A stretch of 64,000 nt of DNA from Erythrocercus mccallii (taxonomy: Eukaryota; Chordata; Aves; Passeriformes; Dicruridae). The notes below the pieces were generated by a model that saw only the letters and a list, made by a program, of their open reading frames with translations, searched no databases and was not told where the DNA came from. Position numbers and translations under genes: made by a program. Positions within the stretch are counted from its first letter, which is position 1; each line of letters starts with the position of its first letter. The DNA is taken from NCBI GenBank assembly GCA_013397435.1, contig VZRG01000758.1, positions 170,886 to 234,885 on the forward strand, given 5' to 3'. Of the stretch, positions 61,801 through 64,000 are shown in pieces.

Positions 61801-64000
61801 TAAGCAGTGAGGTGCTACTCAACCCAAATTAAACTGGGAGGCCATGTGTTGAGAGCTATGAAAAAGTCGAAAGTACTTATTGTATTGTGGAAGCTGGTGT
61901 CTACGTAGCCTACAGTGCTCTGCAGCAAGCAGCAGAAATTAAAGCAATAATATAAGCAAGAAGGCTGCTTACTGGCACTGCAAAATTAAAAGAAGTTTTT
62001 AAACAACTTTCTCCGCTCTACTTCTCCCTGTACTTGTGCAACATGTTGTCTACAAGGAAATAGTCTTTTCCTGGAAGTAATGTTTGGAGGAACAATAGTC
62101 TCTCAGTGCTGTCAGAGTTAATGACAACCCCCAAGAGTGGGACAAAGGAAATTCTTGAGAGGACAATCCATGGAGAATGGCCAGAAAATAAATGGCTCAA
62201 AAGAATTCAGAAAATTTCATGTGTTTGTATAAACCAAAAGTAACTCTTAACTCCTGTTGAAAAGTTTTTCTTTTAGCTGCTGAAGGTGAAGCAGGTAGGA
62301 AACATAAACAGAAGTAGGTTGGTTGCTCTGGTTCGTGAGCTGCCCCTCCTCATCTGTGCAAGCAGTGAAATCCAACTTGGGAATGTTACTGAGGGACACA
62401 AAGCAAGCTTTGTGAAGGACCTAGGAAGGTGGTATGTAAGAAGTGTCACATGCTTTCCTTGCTCTTCCACCCCCTCCTTAGGCAATTGGTACTGTTTCCT
62501 CTCATGGCTCCTCCAGTATGGAGCCAAGGGGATTTGCAGTCTAATCTAGCACCTCTGTTCTTACACTGCCAAAATCCTAAGAGAGTGACTTAAAAATCTT
62601 GTCTTTTGAGTGGAACAAATCAAGAGATTTTTTTAGGGGAAAGAAAAAAATTGGACGGAAAGCATTAGAGCTGTAGCCTGGAGAAATGAAAAGGCCAACA
62701 TGAAAAGCAGGTCCCACCAAAATGCTTTACAAGCCCTCAGGCAGATCATGGATTTTTCTGGCATTCAGTCCAAAAATAAATTCCACACACCAGGAGTTTA
62801 TCGTGCCATGTGTTCCCCTTGGCGTGTCTCTCCTCCTCTGAATAAAGTTAAATTCTGTAACTGGCAATTGATAAATTCTGATGAACACTCCTCTCCTCTC
62901 TACTGAGACTTCCTCTCAGTAAAGTCCACCTGGGAAAATATCAGGTTGCCATCTTCAAACTCATAGATTTTCTGCTTGCTACTGTTAACCAAAACAGACC
63001 TTTTCCTCCTTTTTAAGCCCCCTTCTAACTCCCTGCTGATCACAGGCATCCTTCCTCCCAGGGATGTGGAGCTTGATCAAATACATGGTATATGAAAGAT
63101 GTGCTGGGCGCATGGTGTTCTAGTGAAAACAAGCCAAGGCTCATGCCAAATGAACATCTTATCACACTTCTGAAAGAGCCTTTATACATTCAGAATAATG
63201 AAAATAAAATCCAACCCAACCATTAGGGTTTCCCTGCAATGATGTTGTATTTCCTTGGCATGAAAGCAGAACGGGTGGCTCTGTGCCATTATCATTCTTT
63301 AGAAAAGAGAGGAAGTTCCCAGTCATTCTAGAAGGTTCTCTGCAAAGCCTGCTGACAAGGTGTCTTCCAATGATATTTCAGGGGCTAGATATCATGCAGA
63401 CAGTGAAGAAGCCAGGTTTAGAATTTCAAATTCAGCAATTTTGCTGTTGGAGACAGTATTGATCCTAATTCCAATGAAAAGAAAAAAGGAAAGTCTGTTT
63501 CTAGTTCTAGTGATTGTGAAAATTCAAAACTCTGACCTCTATAAGCCTTCACACCAGAAGGCAAATGAAAAATGAAAAAATGCTTAAAATTATTCAGGTC
63601 TTCAGGTGGGCTAGCTCATGTATTTTGTATACCTCAAAGATGATGGCATATTTTAGTTTTCTAGTTCCACACTGAGTAAGCATAGCTCAACTCAGTTTCA
63701 ACTCAGTTGCAGACTGATTACTTGGCAGTTTTCATAGTACTCAGTTTGGCAACAGTGAGGGGTTAGACACAAGTCACAACTGATAAAACAGGATTTTCTC
63801 TGTCAGGATGGCAATTACTTTGGCAGGATTTGTCTCACAGGGGACTGTGCTAAGCTGAACTAGCTTTCTCCTGGTGTGGACTAAGAGACATTTACCTTAG
63901 CTCAGCAGATGGGAAACCACCTGCTGAAGCATGGCAAGTTGAGGGCAGACCAGCACTTCTAGGGAAAATATATCTTGTGTGAGAGATACCTTACACTGAG
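58859..64000. other. Unique non-coding sequence
   Basis: No gene is supported. Open frames are under 100 codons, with no domain recognised. A T-rich tract is near 60408-60486. I recognise no interspersed repeat or tandem array. Confidence 0.6.

Noticed and set aside
1..64000. CRISPR arrays, operons, rRNA or tRNA genes, or a novel defence-type system
   Set aside because: The window is vertebrate nuclear DNA by repeat content. I saw no regularly spaced repeats, clustered coding genes, or cloverleaf-like sequence. I did not find an undescribed biological system here.

Overview
The window looks like non-coding nuclear DNA from a bird, most likely a passerine. It is AT-rich by eye, and no reading frame stands out as an exon. 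Its interspersed repeats are CR1-type LINEs and short endogenous-retrovirus (ERV) LTRs. I saw no L1/Alu-like or tRNA-SINE-like sequence. The CR1 and LTR family calls rest on remembered avian consensus sequences. The LTR boundaries rest on TG...CA ends and target-site duplications that can be read directly in the window. I found no supportable protein-coding gene, RNA gene, CRISPR array or prokaryote-like system. Reading frames above 130 codons fall in repeats, in a microsatellite, or look like chance.

Layout. 1-3154 is unique sequence. 3166-3816 is an old LTR-like fragment flanked by an 11-base direct repeat. 3828-23798 is mostly unique, with a G/T-rich tract (5948-6078), a weak possible coding relic (17281-17775), a GATATA microsatellite (18733-18905) and a purine tract near 21 kb. 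23799-24290 is a minus-strand CR1 with a perfect 12-bp hairpin. 24291-36913 is unique and includes two stretches that look like conserved non-coding sequence. 36914-37068 is an A/C-rich tract ending in 27 A. 38065-41028 is a long plus-strand CR1 split by a 632-bp solo LTR. 41785-41973 is an assembly gap between AT runs. 47787-51189 holds three solo LTRs, all on the minus strand. 53688-53850 is a short CR1 tail, 53982-54409 a probable ERVK-type LTR, and 58237-58858 a GC-rich minus-strand CR1. The rest to 64000 is unique sequence.

Nothing here works as an operon or pathway. What the sequence records is a history of insertions: CR1 first, then an ERV inserted into it; several proviruses reduced to solo LTRs by recombination; and simple repeats, one of which probably broke the assembly. 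Any function would lie in LTR promoter remnants or conserved non-coding elements, which need alignment or expression data to test.
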